DNA of 64,000 nt, from the NCBI RefSeq assembly GCF_000175575.2, contig NZ_CP005986.1:2303501-2367500 (forward strand), given 5' to 3'. The notes beneath the pieces were generated by a model. The model saw nothing but the letters and a program-made list of their open reading frames with translations, had not been told where the DNA came from and did not search any database. Below are positions 47,192-56,508 of this stretch, piece by piece (position 1 is the first letter of the stretch; every line of letters starts with the position of its first letter). Source of the DNA: Acidithiobacillus caldus ATCC 51756. Lineage in GTDB: Bacteria; Pseudomonadota; Gammaproteobacteria; Acidithiobacillales; Acidithiobacillaceae. The translations under genes were made by a program, and so were the position numbers.

Positions 47192-48418
47192 ATGACTCTC
47201 ATCGTTCAGAAATATGGCGGCACCTCCGTCGGCAGTGTCGAGCGCATCCAGGCCGTGGCAGAACGGGTTCTGGCCAGCCACCGAGCTGGTCAGCAGGTGG
47301 TGGTCGTGGTCTCGGCCATGTCCGGAGAGACCGATCGCCTGCTCCAACTCGCCCGCGCCATGGATTCCCGACCGAGCCCGCGGGAGCTGGATACCCTTCT
47401 CAGCACCGGCGAACAGGTAACCATTGCCCTCCTCAGCATGGCCCTGCAGGCGCGGGGGCAGGCGGCCATCTCCTTCACGGGCGGGCAGGTACCCATCACC
47501 ACCGACTCCGCCCACAACAAGGCACGCATCGAGCACATAGAGGCCAGCCGCATCCGCAACGCGCTGGCGTCGGGGGCAGTGGTCATCGTCGCCGGCTTTC
47601 AGGGAGTCGATGGCCAGGGCAACATCACGACCCTGGGGCGAGGCGGCTCGGACACCACCGCCGTCGCCCTGGCCGCTGCACTCCGGGCAGATGAGTGTCA
47701 GATCTATACCGATGTCGACGGTATCTACACCACCGACCCCCGGGTGGAGCCCAGGGCACGACGGCTGGATCGCATCACCTTCGAGGAGATGCTGGAAATG
47801 GCGAGCCTCGGTGCCAAGGTGCTACAGACGCGCTCCGTCGAATTCGCCATGAATTATCGGGTACCGGTTCGGGTGCTCTCGTCGTTCACGGACGGGCCCG
47901 GTACCTTGGTCACCGAAGAGGAAAATGCCATGGAAGCTCCCCGCGTATCAGGAATCGCCTTTTCCCGTAACGAGGCCAAGGTCACCGTGAGCGGCGTGCC
48001 CGATCGCCCGGGTATCGCCCACGCCATCCTCGGACCCATATCGGCCGCCAACATCAATGTGGACGTGATCCTCCAGAACGTATCCGCCGCTGGACGCACC
48101 GACTTTACCTTTACGGTGGAGCGCGGCGATTTTGACCGCACTATGGAGATCCTGCGAGGAGTCGCCGAGCAATTGCAGGCGGAGGGCGTGCGCGGCGACA
48201 CGGGCATCGCCAAGGTGTCGGCGGTGGGCGTAGGGATGCGCTCCCACGCCGGAATCGCCGCCTCGATGTTTGCGGCCCTGAGCAAGGAGAACATCAACAT
48301 CCAGATGATCTCCACGTCCGAGATCAAGATTTCGGTGGTCATCGACGAAAAATATCTGGAACTTGCGGTGCGCACCCTGCACGAGGCCTTTGGCCTGGAG
48401 CGCGGAGACACGCCATGA
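47192..48418 (+). CDS. lysC: aspartate kinase
   Basis: ATG at 47192 gives MTLIVQKYGGTSVGS and 408 residues, the normal length for a monofunctional aspartokinase. The kinase domain has GFQGVDGQGNITTLGRGGSD. Two ACT domains follow (SGVPDRPGIAHAILGP and SHAGIAASMFAALSKENINI), so feedback control by lysine and/or threonine is likely. The ORF overlaps argD as ATGA, so the aspartate and arginine pathways share a transcript here. Confidence 0.93.
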   Translation: MTLIVQKYGGTSVGSVERIQAVAERVLASHRAGQQVVVVVSAMSGETDRLLQLARAMDSRPSPRELDTLLSTGEQVTIALLSMALQARGQAAISFTGGQVPITTDSAHNKARIEHIEASRIRNALASGAVVIVAGFQGVDGQGNITTLGRGGSDTTAVALAAALRADECQIYTDVDGIYTTDPRVEPRARRLDRITFEEMLEMASLGAKVLQTRSVEFAMNYRVPVRVLSSFTDGPGTLVTEEENAMEAPRVSGIAFSRNEAKVTVSGVPDRPGIAHAILGPISAANINVDVILQNVSAAGRTDFTFTVERGDFDRTMEILRGVAEQLQAEGVRGDTGIAKVSAVGVGMRSHAGIAASMFAALSKENINIQMISTSEIKISVVIDEKYLELAVRTLHEAFGLERGDTP

Positions 48419-49581
48419 CCCTCATGGCCACCTACGCGCGCCTGCCCGTCGCTTTTGTCCGCGGTGAAGGGGTCTGGTTGTACGACAGCGACGGCCGGGC
48501 GTACCTCGACGCCCTGGCGGGCATCGCCGTCTGTGGCCTGGGTCACGCCCATCCGGCGGTGACCCGCGCCATCCAGGAACAGGCCGGCCACCTGATCCAC
48601 ACCTCCAATCTCTATCGGGTGCCCTTGCAAGAGGCCTTGGGCGAGCGCCTCTGCCGTCTCAGCGGCCTGGACGCCGCCTTCTTTTGCAATAGTGGTGCCG
48701 AGGCCAACGAAGCAGCCATCAAACTGGCCCGCCTCTACGGCCATCAACGTGGGGTTGCCGAACCCAAGATTCTGGTCTTCAGCCAGGCTTTCCACGGGCG
48801 GACGCTGGCCGCGTTGACGGCCACCGGTAATTTCCGCATCCAGGAGGGTTTCGGACCGCTGGTATCCGGTTTCGTGCGCGTACCCTACGGAGATCTCGCG
48901 GCCGCGCGCGCGGCCTTGGCGGCGGACCCCGCCATTGTCGCGGTGCTCGCAGAGCCCATTCAGGGAGAAGGCGGTGTGCGCCCGGCACCGGCGGGCTTTC
49001 TGCGCGGATTACGCACCCTGTGCGATGAACACGCCGCCCTGCTCATGTTCGACGAGGTGCAGACGGGCATCGGACGCAGCGGCAAATTTCTGGCCTATCA
49101 GCACGAGGAAGGCCTCCTGCCCGATGTCTTGAGTCTAGCCAAAGGCCTCGGCAACGGCGTTCCCATCGGCGCGCTCCTCGCCCGGGCGCCGGTGGCTGCC
49201 CTCTTTGGTCCGGGCAAGCACGGCACCACCTTCGGCGGCGGTCCGCTGGTCTGCGCCGCTGCCCTGGCGGTACTCGAGACCATGGAGGCGGAAGATATCC
49301 CCACCCAGGCAGCGCAGCAGGGACAACGACTGCGTGAGCACCTGCAGCGCAGGCTCGGCGGGCATCCGCTGGTGGAGGAAATCCGCGGTCTGGGCCTGAT
49401 GCTGGGCGTCGTCCTGCGGCGCAAGCCCGAACGCCTCGTGGAGAGGGCCCTGGATGCCGGACTCCTCATCAACGTGACGGCGGAGCGGGTGATTCGTTTG
49501 CTCCCCCCCTTGATCATCCGTGAGGTGGAGATCGCCCTCCTCACGGATATACTGAGCACTCTGCTGGAGGACGAGTCGTGA
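48415..49581 (+). CDS. argD: acetylornithine aminotransferase
   Basis: The 388-residue class III aminotransferase has FCNSGAEANEAAIKLAR, LMFDEVQTGIGRSG and the PLP Lys in LSLAKGLGNGVPIGA. It makes N-acetylornithine and may also act as succinyldiaminopimelate aminotransferase. It starts on an ATGA overlap with lysC and ends on a GTGA overlap with argF. Confidence 0.93.
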   Translation: MTLMATYARLPVAFVRGEGVWLYDSDGRAYLDALAGIAVCGLGHAHPAVTRAIQEQAGHLIHTSNLYRVPLQEALGERLCRLSGLDAAFFCNSGAEANEAAIKLARLYGHQRGVAEPKILVFSQAFHGRTLAALTATGNFRIQEGFGPLVSGFVRVPYGDLAAARAALAADPAIVAVLAEPIQGEGGVRPAPAGFLRGLRTLCDEHAALLMFDEVQTGIGRSGKFLAYQHEEGLLPDVLSLAKGLGNGVPIGALLARAPVAALFGPGKHGTTFGGGPLVCAAALAVLETMEAEDIPTQAAQQGQRLREHLQRRLGGHPLVEEIRGLGLMLGVVLRRKPERLVERALDAGLLINVTAERVIRLLPPLIIREVEIALLTDILSTLLEDES

Positions 49582-50519
49582 CCACCCCACGCCATTTTCT
49601 CCGTCTGCAGGATCTGAGCCGGGCCGAATTGACCGCACTGCTGCACCGTGCGGCGGAGCTCAAGCGCCAGACCCGGGCGGGCGAGGTCCACGCCCCGCTG
49701 CGGGGCAAGACCCTGGCCATGATCTTCGAGAAATCCTCGACTCGCACCCGGGTATCCTTCGAGGTGGGCATGGCGCAGTTGGGCGGTCACGCCCTTTTTC
49801 TCTCGCCGCGGGATACCCAGCTGGGTCGCGGTGAGAGCATCGAGGACACGGCGCGCGTCCTGTCGCGGATGGTGGATCTGGTCATGATCCGGACTTTCGG
49901 CCACGACAATCTCCTGCGCTTTGCCGCGGCCAGCCGCGTGCCCGTCATCAATGGCCTGTCCGACGATCACCACCCCTGCCAGCTGCTCGCCGATCTGCTC
50001 ACGGCGCAGGAGCTTTGGGGTGACCTGCGCGGTCGGCGGATCGCTTTCATCGGCGATGGCAGCAACAACATGGCGCGCTCCTGGATGGAGGCAGCGGATC
50101 TGCTGGACTTTGAACTGCGCATCGGAGCCCCACGGGCCTTCTGGCCGAGCGCGGAGCTGCGTGCGGCCCACGCCGGGCACAGCCACTTTTTCGACAGCGC
50201 CGCGGCAGCAGCCGAAGGCGCCGGAATGCTGGTGACGGACGTCTGGACCAGTATGGGACAGGAAGCGGAACAGGCTGCGCGCAAGGCCACCTTCGGTCCT
50301 TTCCAGGTCAATGCCGAGCTCATGGCCAAGGCGGCACCGGGCGCCGTATTCATGCACTGTCTGCCGGCCCACCGCGGTGAAGAAGTGACGGCCGAGGTCC
50401 TCGAAGGACCACGCTCCCTGGTCTGGGACGAGGCCGAAAACCGGCTCCACGCACAAAAGGCACTCATGGAATTTCTCTCCGGTCACGGACCCGTGGCGGA
50501 GCTGGACGGGCAAGGATAA
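49578..50519 (+). CDS. argF: ornithine carbamoyltransferase
   Basis: The GTG at 49578 overlaps the argD stop. The 313-residue protein has the carbamoyl-phosphate site [13 protein letters not shown], the [14 protein letters not shown] segment and the ornithine-site motif [12 protein letters not shown]. It converts ornithine to citrulline. The length is typical. Confidence 0.95.
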   Translation: MTTPRHFLRLQDLSRAELTALLHRAAELKRQTRAGEVHAPLRGKTLAMIFEKSSTRTRVSFEVGMAQLGGHALFLSPRDTQLGRGESIEDTARVLSRMVDLVMIRTFGHDNLLRFAAASRVPVINGLSDDHHPCQLLADLLTAQELWGDLRGRRIAFIGDGSNNMARSWMEAADLLDFELRIGAPRAFWPSAELRAAHAGHSHFFDSAAAAAEGAGMLVTDVWTSMGQEAEQAARKATFGPFQVNAELMAKAAPGAVFMHCLPAHRGEEVTAEVLEGPRSLVWDEAENRLHAQKALMEFLSGHGPVAELDGQG

Positions 50520-50530
50520 GGAGCCAAGGC

Positions 50531-51730
50531 ATGGTCAAGAGAGTCGTACTCGCCTATTCCGGAGGTCTGGATACCTCGGTCATCCTCAAATGGCTGCAGG
50601 ATCAGTATCAGTGCGAGGTGGTGACCTTCACTGCCGACATCGGCCAGGGTGAGGAACTGGAGCCAGCACGACGCAAGGCGGAGCAGCTGGGTGCGCGCGA
50701 GGTGTTCATCGACGACCTGCGCCAGGAGTTCGTGCGCGACTACGTCTTCCCGATGTTTCGGGCCAACACGGTGTACGAGGGCGAGTATCTCCTGGGTACC
50801 TCCATCGCCCGCCCCCTCATCGCCAAACGCATGGTGGAAATTGCCGCCGAGGTGGGTGCCGATGCCGTGGCCCACGGTGCCACGGGTAAGGGTAACGATC
50901 AGGTGCGTTTCGAGATTGGCGCCTACGCCCTCAACCCGGATATCCGCGTGATCGCTCCCTGGCGGGAGTGGGATCTCAACTCCCGGGAGAAGCTCCTGGC
51001 CTATGCCGAGGCGCACCAGATCCCCATCGAGCGCCACGGCAACAAGTCGCCCTACTCCATGGACGCCAATCTCCTGCACATTTCCTATGAAGGCGGTATC
51101 CTGGAAGACCCTTGGGCAGAACCAGAAGAGAGCATGTGGCGCTGGACCACCGCACCGGAAAAAGCCCCGGATCAGCCCCGTTATATCGACATCCAGTTTG
51201 CGCACGGCGATCCCGTGGCCATCGATGGCGAGGCCCTGCCTCCGGCAGCCCTGCTGGCCCACCTCAACACCCTGGGCGGCGAGCACGGTATCGGGCGCCT
51301 GGACATCGTCGAGAATCGCTACGTTGGCATGAAGTCCCGCGGCTGCTACGAGACCCCAGGGGGGAGCATCCTGCTCAAGGCCCATCGTGCGCTGGAGTCC
51401 ATTACCCTGGATCGGGAAGTGGCCCATCTCAAGGACGAACTCATGCCGCGCTACGCCTCCATCGTCTACAACGGCTACTGGTGGAGCCCGGAGCGGCGCG
51501 CCCTGCAAACGCTCATCGATCAGACCCAGCGTTTGGTGACGGGTGTGGTGCGCCTGAAACTCTACAAAGGCAACTGCACGGTGGTGGGTCGCCGCTCCGA
51601 GGAGAGTCTCTTCGATCCGCGCATCGCCACCTTCGAGGACGATGCCGGCGCCTATCGGCAGCAGGACGCCGAGGGGTTCATCAAACTCAACGCCCTGCGT
51701 CTACGCATCGAAAAACGCTTGCAGGGCTGA
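50531..51730 (+). CDS. argG: argininosuccinate synthase
   Basis: The 399-residue protein has the ATP pyrophosphatase P-loop [18 protein letters not shown], the aspartate/citrulline segments [13 protein letters not shown] and [17 protein letters not shown], and the tetramer C-terminal region. It follows argF by 11 nt with AAGGAG upstream. A 12-bp stem-loop follows it. Confidence 0.96.
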   Translation: MVKRVVLAYSGGLDTSVILKWLQDQYQCEVVTFTADIGQGEELEPARRKAEQLGAREVFIDDLRQEFVRDYVFPMFRANTVYEGEYLLGTSIARPLIAKRMVEIAAEVGADAVAHGATGKGNDQVRFEIGAYALNPDIRVIAPWREWDLNSREKLLAYAEAHQIPIERHGNKSPYSMDANLLHISYEGGILEDPWAEPEESMWRWTTAPEKAPDQPRYIDIQFAHGDPVAIDGEALPPAALLAHLNTLGGEHGIGRLDIVENRYVGMKSRGCYETPGGSILLKAHRALESITLDREVAHLKDELMPRYASIVYNGYWWSPERRALQTLIDQTQRLVTGVVRLKLYKGNCTVVGRRSEESLFDPRIATFEDDAGAYRQQDAEGFIKLNALRLRIEKRLQG

Positions 51731-51774
51731 TGCCGCCGTTGGAAGGTTCCACCCGCCCCACCTCCCCCCTTGCA

Positions 51775-51805
51775 CTGCCTGAGGCTCGCGTCTAGCCTTA
51801 GGCAG
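51775..51805 (+). terminator. stem-loop after argG
   Basis: CTGCCTGAGGCT (51775-51786) pairs with AGCCTTAGGCAG (51794-51805), 12 bp with one G-U wobble and a 7-nt loop. Only a short TTT follows, so termination strength is uncertain. Confidence 0.6.
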
Positions 51806-51829
51806 CGGGTTTCCCTTCCACGGCAGAAT

Positions 51830-51861
51830 CCTCAGTAGCTGCGGGCCTCGGTAGCTGCGGG
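51830..51861 (+). repeat. 16-bp tandem direct repeat upstream of gloA
   Basis: Two adjacent 16-bp units (51830-51845 and 51846-51861; unit CCTCAGTAGCTGCGGG, the second with A to G at position 5) lie 26 nt before the gloA start. It may be a simple slippage duplication or paired binding sites. Confidence 0.7.
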
Positions 51862-51887
51862 CTGCCCCACATCCAGGAGACACTCCC

Positions 51888-52271
51888 ATGCGCATACTGC
51901 ACACCATGATCCGCGTCGGTCATCTCGAACGTTCCCTGGCCTTTTACACGGAAGTCCTCGGCATGCGCCTGTTGCGCCAGAAGGACTATCCCGAGGGGCG
52001 CTTCACCCTGGCTTTCGTCGGCTACCAGGATGAGTCCGAGGGCGCCGTCATCGAGCTCACCTACAACTGGGATCGCGACCACTACGATCTGGGTGATGCC
52101 TTCGGTCACATCGCCATCGCCGTGGATGACGCGGCCGCTGCCTGCGACGCCATCCGCGCGCGCGGCGGCAAGGTGGTGCGGGAAGCCGGTCCCATGAAGC
52201 ACGGCAAGACCGTCATCGCCTTTGTCGAGGACCCTGACGGCTACCGCATCGAACTGATCCAGCGCGCCTGA
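51888..52271 (+). CDS. gloA: lactoylglutathione lyase (glyoxalase I)
   Basis: The 127-residue vicinal-oxygen-chelate protein begins [20 protein letters not shown] and has [19 protein letters not shown] and [13 protein letters not shown], which carry the His/Glu metal ligands. It has the short Ni-type length, as in E. coli GloA. It detoxifies methylglyoxal; gloB lies 2 kb further on. Confidence 0.95.
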   Translation: MRILHTMIRVGHLERSLAFYTEVLGMRLLRQKDYPEGRFTLAFVGYQDESEGAVIELTYNWDRDHYDLGDAFGHIAIAVDDAAAACDAIRARGGKVVREAGPMKHGKTVIAFVEDPDGYRIELIQRA

Positions 52272-52282
52272 CCCTCGTCAGC

Positions 52283-52351
52283 GCGGCGCAGGCTCCCCGC
52301 CGAGGATTGCGCCGCTATCCCGAGCGAACGGGCGATGGTCGTGGCGACCAT
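52283..52351. terminator. paired hairpins between the convergent gloA and dnaQ genes
   Basis: GCGGCGCA (52283-52290) pairs with TGCGCCGC (52308-52315), and ATGGTCG (52335-52341) pairs with CGACCAT (52345-52351) around a 3-nt loop. Neither has a T-run. Their place in a 99-bp convergent gap suggests bidirectional transcript ends. Confidence 0.45.
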
Positions 52352-52370
52352 ACGGCTCTGCGTGGCTGGG

Positions 52371-53102
52371 TCACGTCTGCTCGCCAGGGCTTTCCTCACG
52401 CCACAGAGCCTTGCCCCCAAGACCGCGCAGATAGGCTTCGTGTGCCGCGAGCTCCGCGGCGTCGGCGCGCCTGAGCCGCAAAGGACGTCGGCGATCCGCT
52501 GCCTGCGCGTGGGCCTGGAATGGCGCGCCCGCCTGACCCTCCTCCGCTACGCTGGGGCCCTGCGCTTCACGATCTGCCGCCAGGCGCATTCCCAGCTGGC
52601 CACCGCTCATGCGCAGATAGACTTCGGCCAGGATCTCGCAGTCCAGGAGCGCTCCATGCTGCTGACGTCGGCTGTTGTCGACACCGTAGCGGCGACAGAG
52701 CGCGTCCAGATCGTTCTTCTGGCCTGGGTGCCGACGCCTGGCTTCCACCAGGGTATCGCGCACGGGATTTTGCAGTGCCGGACGTCCCACACGCTCCAGT
52801 TCGGCATTGAGAAAGGCGAGATCGAAGGGGGCGTTATGGATGATCAGCTCAGCATCCCCGAGGAAGGCCAGAAAGTCCTCGACGATGTCGGCAAAGTCGG
52901 GCTGGTCCGCGAGAAAGTCATCGCGGATGCCGTGCACACGCAAGGCTTCCGGGTCGCTGCTACGCCCTGGATTGAGATACTGCTGATAGCGCCCCTCGGT
53001 AATCTCCCGGTCCACGAGTTCCACGGCACCGATCTCGATGACCCGATGCCCTTGGCGCGGATCGATACCCGTGGTTTCCGTATCGAGAACGACCTGTCTC
53101 AC
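52371..53102 (-). CDS. dnaQ: DNA polymerase III epsilon subunit
   Basis: The GTG at 53102 overlaps the rnhA stop as GTGA and gives 243 residues, the same length as E. coli DnaQ. The exonuclease motifs are present: VVLDTETTG (Exo I), IIHNAPFDLAFLNAEL (Exo II) and QHGALLDCEILAEVY (Exo III, His-x4-Asp). The C-terminal ~60 residues are a linker for the alpha subunit. It provides proofreading. Confidence 0.93.
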   Translation of the reverse strand: MRQVVLDTETTGIDPRQGHRVIEIGAVELVDREITEGRYQQYLNPGRSSDPEALRVHGIRDDFLADQPDFADIVEDFLAFLGDAELIIHNAPFDLAFLNAELERVGRPALQNPVRDTLVEARRRHPGQKNDLDALCRRYGVDNSRRQQHGALLDCEILAEVYLRMSGGQLGMRLAADREAQGPSVAEEGQAGAPFQAHAQAADRRRPLRLRRADAAELAAHEAYLRGLGGKALWREESPGEQT

Positions 53103-53581
53103 AGCCAACCCTCCCCTTCGCGGACCTCGGTTTCCGTCCCAAAACGATCCAGAACCCGGTTGATGAGCGCGTCCACGGCCTCGTTCTCGGGGTGTCCCGC
53201 GTGTCCCCGTACCCACTGCCAGTGCAGTTCGTGGCCAGCGGCGGCCTCCTGCAGCGCCTGCCACAGATCCCGATTCTTGACCGCTGCCCCGGCGGCGCTG
53301 CGCCAGCCGCGCCGCAGCCAGCCCGGCAGCCACTGGGTCATGCCGTCCACAAGATAGCGCGAATCCGTGACGATCTGCACCCTGCTTGGACGCCGCAAGA
53401 CCTGCAGACCGCGCAACACCGCCGTCATCTCCATGCGATTGTTGGTCGTCTCCGGCACATAGCCCCACAGTACCCGCTCGCGTCCGGCAGCGCGCAGGCA
53501 CACGCCCCAGGCTCCTCTGCCCGGATTGCCACGGCAGGCGCCGTCGCTGAAGAGTTCCACCTGGGCCAGCGCCTCAGGCAT
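53099..53581 (-). CDS. rnhA: ribonuclease HI
   Basis: ATG at 53581 gives 160 residues; the longer open frame is a shadow of the methyltransferase gene. Catalytic residues are seen in LFSDGACRGNPG (Asp), NNRMEMTAV (Glu), IVTDSRYLVDGM (Asp) and GHPENEAVDALIN (Asp). It degrades RNA in RNA:DNA hybrids. The gloB/yafS-rnhA-dnaQ order matches E. coli. Confidence 0.95.
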   Translation of the reverse strand: MPEALAQVELFSDGACRGNPGRGAWGVCLRAAGRERVLWGYVPETTNNRMEMTAVLRGLQVLRRPSRVQIVTDSRYLVDGMTQWLPGWLRRGWRSAAGAAVKNRDLWQALQEAAAGHELHWQWVRGHAGHPENEAVDALINRVLDRFGTETEVREGEGWL

Positions 53582-54347
53582 CGTCGTCCCGTAATCGCTG
53601 GGCCGCCGGCGCCTGCGCCCGCAGTTTGCGCCGGCGCCGCTGGCGAAAGGCCGGTTCCACGAGGCCAACCAAGGGCTGTTCGGCATCTCGCCGCTGCGCC
53701 AGAAGCATGTAGGCATTGGCCCCCGCCGGCCACCATCGGTCTCCCACGAGCTCCAGCCACTGGGCATTGCGCCCAAGGCCAGGTAGGGTGTACTGAAAAT
53801 ATCGTCCTTCACGGATCATCAGATCTTCCTGGTCGAGCAGCCGGCGCAATTGCCCCAGGGACAGGAAGGGTCGCCGCCAAGGCCAGCTGCGATCGCGGCG
53901 CCAGACGTGCCAGCGGCGGAGCATCCCCAGACTTCCGCTCGGGTTGAAGTCCAGCACCAGCACGTGTCCCTCGGGCCGCAGCACGCGCCGACATTCCGCC
54001 AAAACGGCTGCCGGATCGCTCACCCGGCTGAGACAGAAGGGCAGGATCACCAGATCGAAGCGCATGGCGGCGAAGGGTAGGTTCTCGCAATTTCCCAGAG
54101 TCTGCAGGTAGGCCGTGTTGACGCAGACGGAGCCCTCATTGAGCAGCACCCAGATGGCTTTACTCTCGGGTGGCTTCGACCAGAGCAAGGGCTGTCCCAC
54201 TTGCAGGACGGTCTCCGGTCGTAATTTTTCCAACCAGGCTGGAACGAAACTCGCCGCCCGCTCCAGCAGGAGTCGGCCAGTGCGTCCACTCCACCACAGG
54301 GTCGTACGGCGCAGCGGGATCGATCTGCGCCCGCGGGGTCTAGGCAT
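53574..54347 (-). CDS. class I SAM-dependent methyltransferase-like protein (YafS-type)
   Basis: The 257-residue protein has a degenerate SAM motif I (VLQVGQPLL), then FDLVILPFCLSRVSDPAAVL and ECRRVLRPEGHVLVLDFNP, as in YafS and other Methyltransf_11 proteins. The C terminus is a basic RRRRK stretch. The gene overlaps rnhA by 8 nt and is divergent from gloB. The weak glycine motif leaves open whether it still methylates; substrate unknown. Confidence 0.8.
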   Translation of the reverse strand: MPRPRGRRSIPLRRTTLWWSGRTGRLLLERAASFVPAWLEKLRPETVLQVGQPLLWSKPPESKAIWVLLNEGSVCVNTAYLQTLGNCENLPFAAMRFDLVILPFCLSRVSDPAAVLAECRRVLRPEGHVLVLDFNPSGSLGMLRRWHVWRRDRSWPWRRPFLSLGQLRRLLDQEDLMIREGRYFQYTLPGLGRNAQWLELVGDRWWPAGANAYMLLAQRRDAEQPLVGLVEPAFRQRRRRKLRAQAPAAQRLRDDDA

Positions 54348-54411
54348 GGGCGCCGTCCTGTGTTGAGATCATGGACGGCATCTTACCCTGCAGCAAAGGC
54401 ACTGCCCAGAC

Positions 54412-55176
54412 ATGTCCCTGACCCTCATCCCGGCATTTCGCGACAATTATATCTATCTGCTCACCCTGCCGCAGGAATCCGCAGTCTGGATCGTCGATCC
54501 CGGCGCTGCCGCACCCGTATCCGCCGAGTTGTCCCGCCGTGGTCTGCGTCCCAGCGCCATTCTGTGTACCCATCACCACGCCGACCACATTGGCGGCGTA
54601 GCGGAGCTGGCCACCGCCTACGGCTGTCCCGTGTACGGCCCCGGCAATAGCACCATTCCCGCACGCACCAACCCCCTTCGCGAGGGGACCGCCCACGTCG
54701 ATGGGCGTGAGATCCGGGTGCTGGAGGTGCCGGGACACACACTCGATCATCTCGCCTTTTACTGGGAGGACCTGCTTTTCTGTGGCGACACCCTGTTTGC
54801 CGGAGGCTGTGGCCGGATCTTCGAGGGCGACGCCGCCATGCTCTTTGCCAGTCTGCAGAAGCTCGCGCGGTTGCCCGATAGCACCCGGGTCTGCTGCGCG
54901 CACGAGTATACCCTCGCCAATCTGCGCTTTGCCGCTGTGGTGGAGCCCGACAACCGCATTCTCGGCGAACGGCTGGAGCGCGTCCGTCGGCAGCGGGAGG
55001 CGGGACAGCCCAGCCTGCCCTCTACCCTGGGCGAGGAGCGGCAAAGCAATCCCTTCCTGCGCTGCCACCTCCCCTCGGTTCAGCACGCGGTGCGCGCCGT
55101 CTATCCGGAGACGGCGGCGGAACCCGTCGCCATCTTCGCTGCCTTACGGCGCTGGAAGGATGGCTTCCGCGGCTGA
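54412..55176 (+). CDS. gloB: hydroxyacylglutathione hydrolase (glyoxalase II)
   Basis: The 254-residue metallo-beta-lactamase-fold protein has CTHHHADHIGGVAEL, VPGHTLDHLAF, LFCGDTLFAGGCGR and CAHEYTLANLRFA, the full GloB metal-site set. It hydrolyses S-lactoylglutathione from GloA. Its 3' end overlaps the convergent M16 peptidase gene by 76 bp. Confidence 0.95.
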   Translation: MSLTLIPAFRDNYIYLLTLPQESAVWIVDPGAAAPVSAELSRRGLRPSAILCTHHHADHIGGVAELATAYGCPVYGPGNSTIPARTNPLREGTAHVDGREIRVLEVPGHTLDHLAFYWEDLLFCGDTLFAGGCGRIFEGDAAMLFASLQKLARLPDSTRVCCAHEYTLANLRFAAVVEPDNRILGERLERVRRQREAGQPSLPSTLGEERQSNPFLRCHLPSVQHAVRAVYPETAAEPVAIFAALRRWKDGFRG

Positions 55177-56411
55177 GCTGTGCTCGGCTGGCACGACCAC
55201 TCCAATTGTCGCTGCCACCGAGCGAAGGCCGTTTGCAGTTGCTCCTGGCGAATCTGCGCGAGGGCATCCAGACTCTCGGCCTCATCGAGACAACGGCCCA
55301 GATACAGGGCCTGTCGTGTCAAGCGAGCCATACGAATCTCCAGATCCCCCTGCCCCAGGAGCCACTGTACCCGCAGGCTGTGCCGCGCCCACTGGAACTC
55401 TTCCGGCGTGGGTCCGGCATCCTGCAGTTCGCGCAGGATCCGGTGTACCTCGCGGCGGGTGACGCCCCATGCGCCGGGCGGAACCGCGCAGTAGATGCTC
55501 CACTCTCCCGTATCGCTCAGGGCCTCCACCTGCGAGTATACCTGATAGGCAAGCCCAAGCCGGTCCCGCAGATTCCGGAAGAGGCGCGATGCGCTGCCGC
55601 CACCGAGGATGAGATTGGCCAGGAGTTCAGGTAGATGCTCGGGAGCTGCAAAGGGGGCCGCTTCCGTCAGCCACAGCGCATGGACCTGCTGCGCCTCGGG
55701 GCGCCGGCTCACCCCTCGGGCGTAGCTGGGCTGAGGCGGGATGGTCGGCAAGGAACGGCGTGGCGGCAAGCTTTCGAGAGGCTTGGCCCAGGCGCGCAAG
55801 GTATCGTGGCTTATGGCGCCCACCGCGGTGACGACGATGGGGGCGTTGGCCAGCATGGCCGCATGATACTGCCGCAGGCGTGCGGCGCTGGCCCGACGAA
55901 TGGCGGTAGCACGACCCAGCACGGGCCAGGCCAAAGGCGAGTCCGACCAGAATCGGGTGATGGCCCGCTCACTCAGCCAGTCCTCCAGATCTTCGGCAAC
56001 CATGGCCGCTTCCTGCGCCACAACGCCGCGCTCGGCGACGAGATCCCGAGCCGTCCATTGCGGATGCAGTAACATATCGCACAGCAGAGTGAAGGCCTTC
56101 TGCCCATCCTCGGCCAACACCGTGCCGTGCAGAACGGTGCTCTCCCGGTCCGTAAAGGCGTTTATGCCCCCGCCGAGGAGCTCTATCCGCCGATTGATCT
56201 CCTCGCCGGTGAAGCTTTGGCTGCCCTTGAAGAACATGTGCTCCAGGAGGTGGGCAAAGCCGTTCTCGGCCCGCCGCTGATGCCGACTGCCCTGAGCGAT
56301 GGTGATGGACAAGGCCACCTGCTGGCGCGCCGGCAGCGTCTCGCTAACCAGGATGATCCCGTTGTCCAGGACGGAGCGCGTGGCCTGGGCGGCCGTGACA
56401 GCAGGAGTCAT
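55101..56411 (-). CDS. M16-family zinc peptidase
   Basis: ATG at 56411 gives a 436-residue protein; an ATG at 56456 would add 15 residues without homology. It has the inverted zinc motif in FAHLLEHMFFKGS (His-x2-Glu-His) and the downstream Glu in ERGVVAQEAAMV. The second M16 domain has ANLILGGGSASRLFRNLRD. So it is an active M16B peptidase like the processing proteins found after pnp in many bacteria. The last ~27 residues are basic and encoded antisense to gloB. Confidence 0.88.
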   Translation of the reverse strand: MTPAVTAAQATRSVLDNGIILVSETLPARQQVALSITIAQGSRHQRRAENGFAHLLEHMFFKGSQSFTGEEINRRIELLGGGINAFTDRESTVLHGTVLAEDGQKAFTLLCDMLLHPQWTARDLVAERGVVAQEAAMVAEDLEDWLSERAITRFWSDSPLAWPVLGRATAIRRASAARLRQYHAAMLANAPIVVTAVGAISHDTLRAWAKPLESLPPRRSLPTIPPQPSYARGVSRRPEAQQVHALWLTEAAPFAAPEHLPELLANLILGGGSASRLFRNLRDRLGLAYQVYSQVEALSDTGEWSIYCAVPPGAWGVTRREVHRILRELQDAGPTPEEFQWARHSLRVQWLLGQGDLEIRMARLTRQALYLGRCLDEAESLDALAQIRQEQLQTAFARWQRQLEWSCQPSTAQPRKPSFQRRKAAKMATGSAAVSG

Positions 56412-56508
56412 CGCGGCAAACCGTCGCCGTGCCAAACCGCCAGCCAAAGGGCACAAGCCCCCACCGGCAGCCCCATCAAGGGGCCGGGGGATACCAGGAA
56501 TCTACCGT

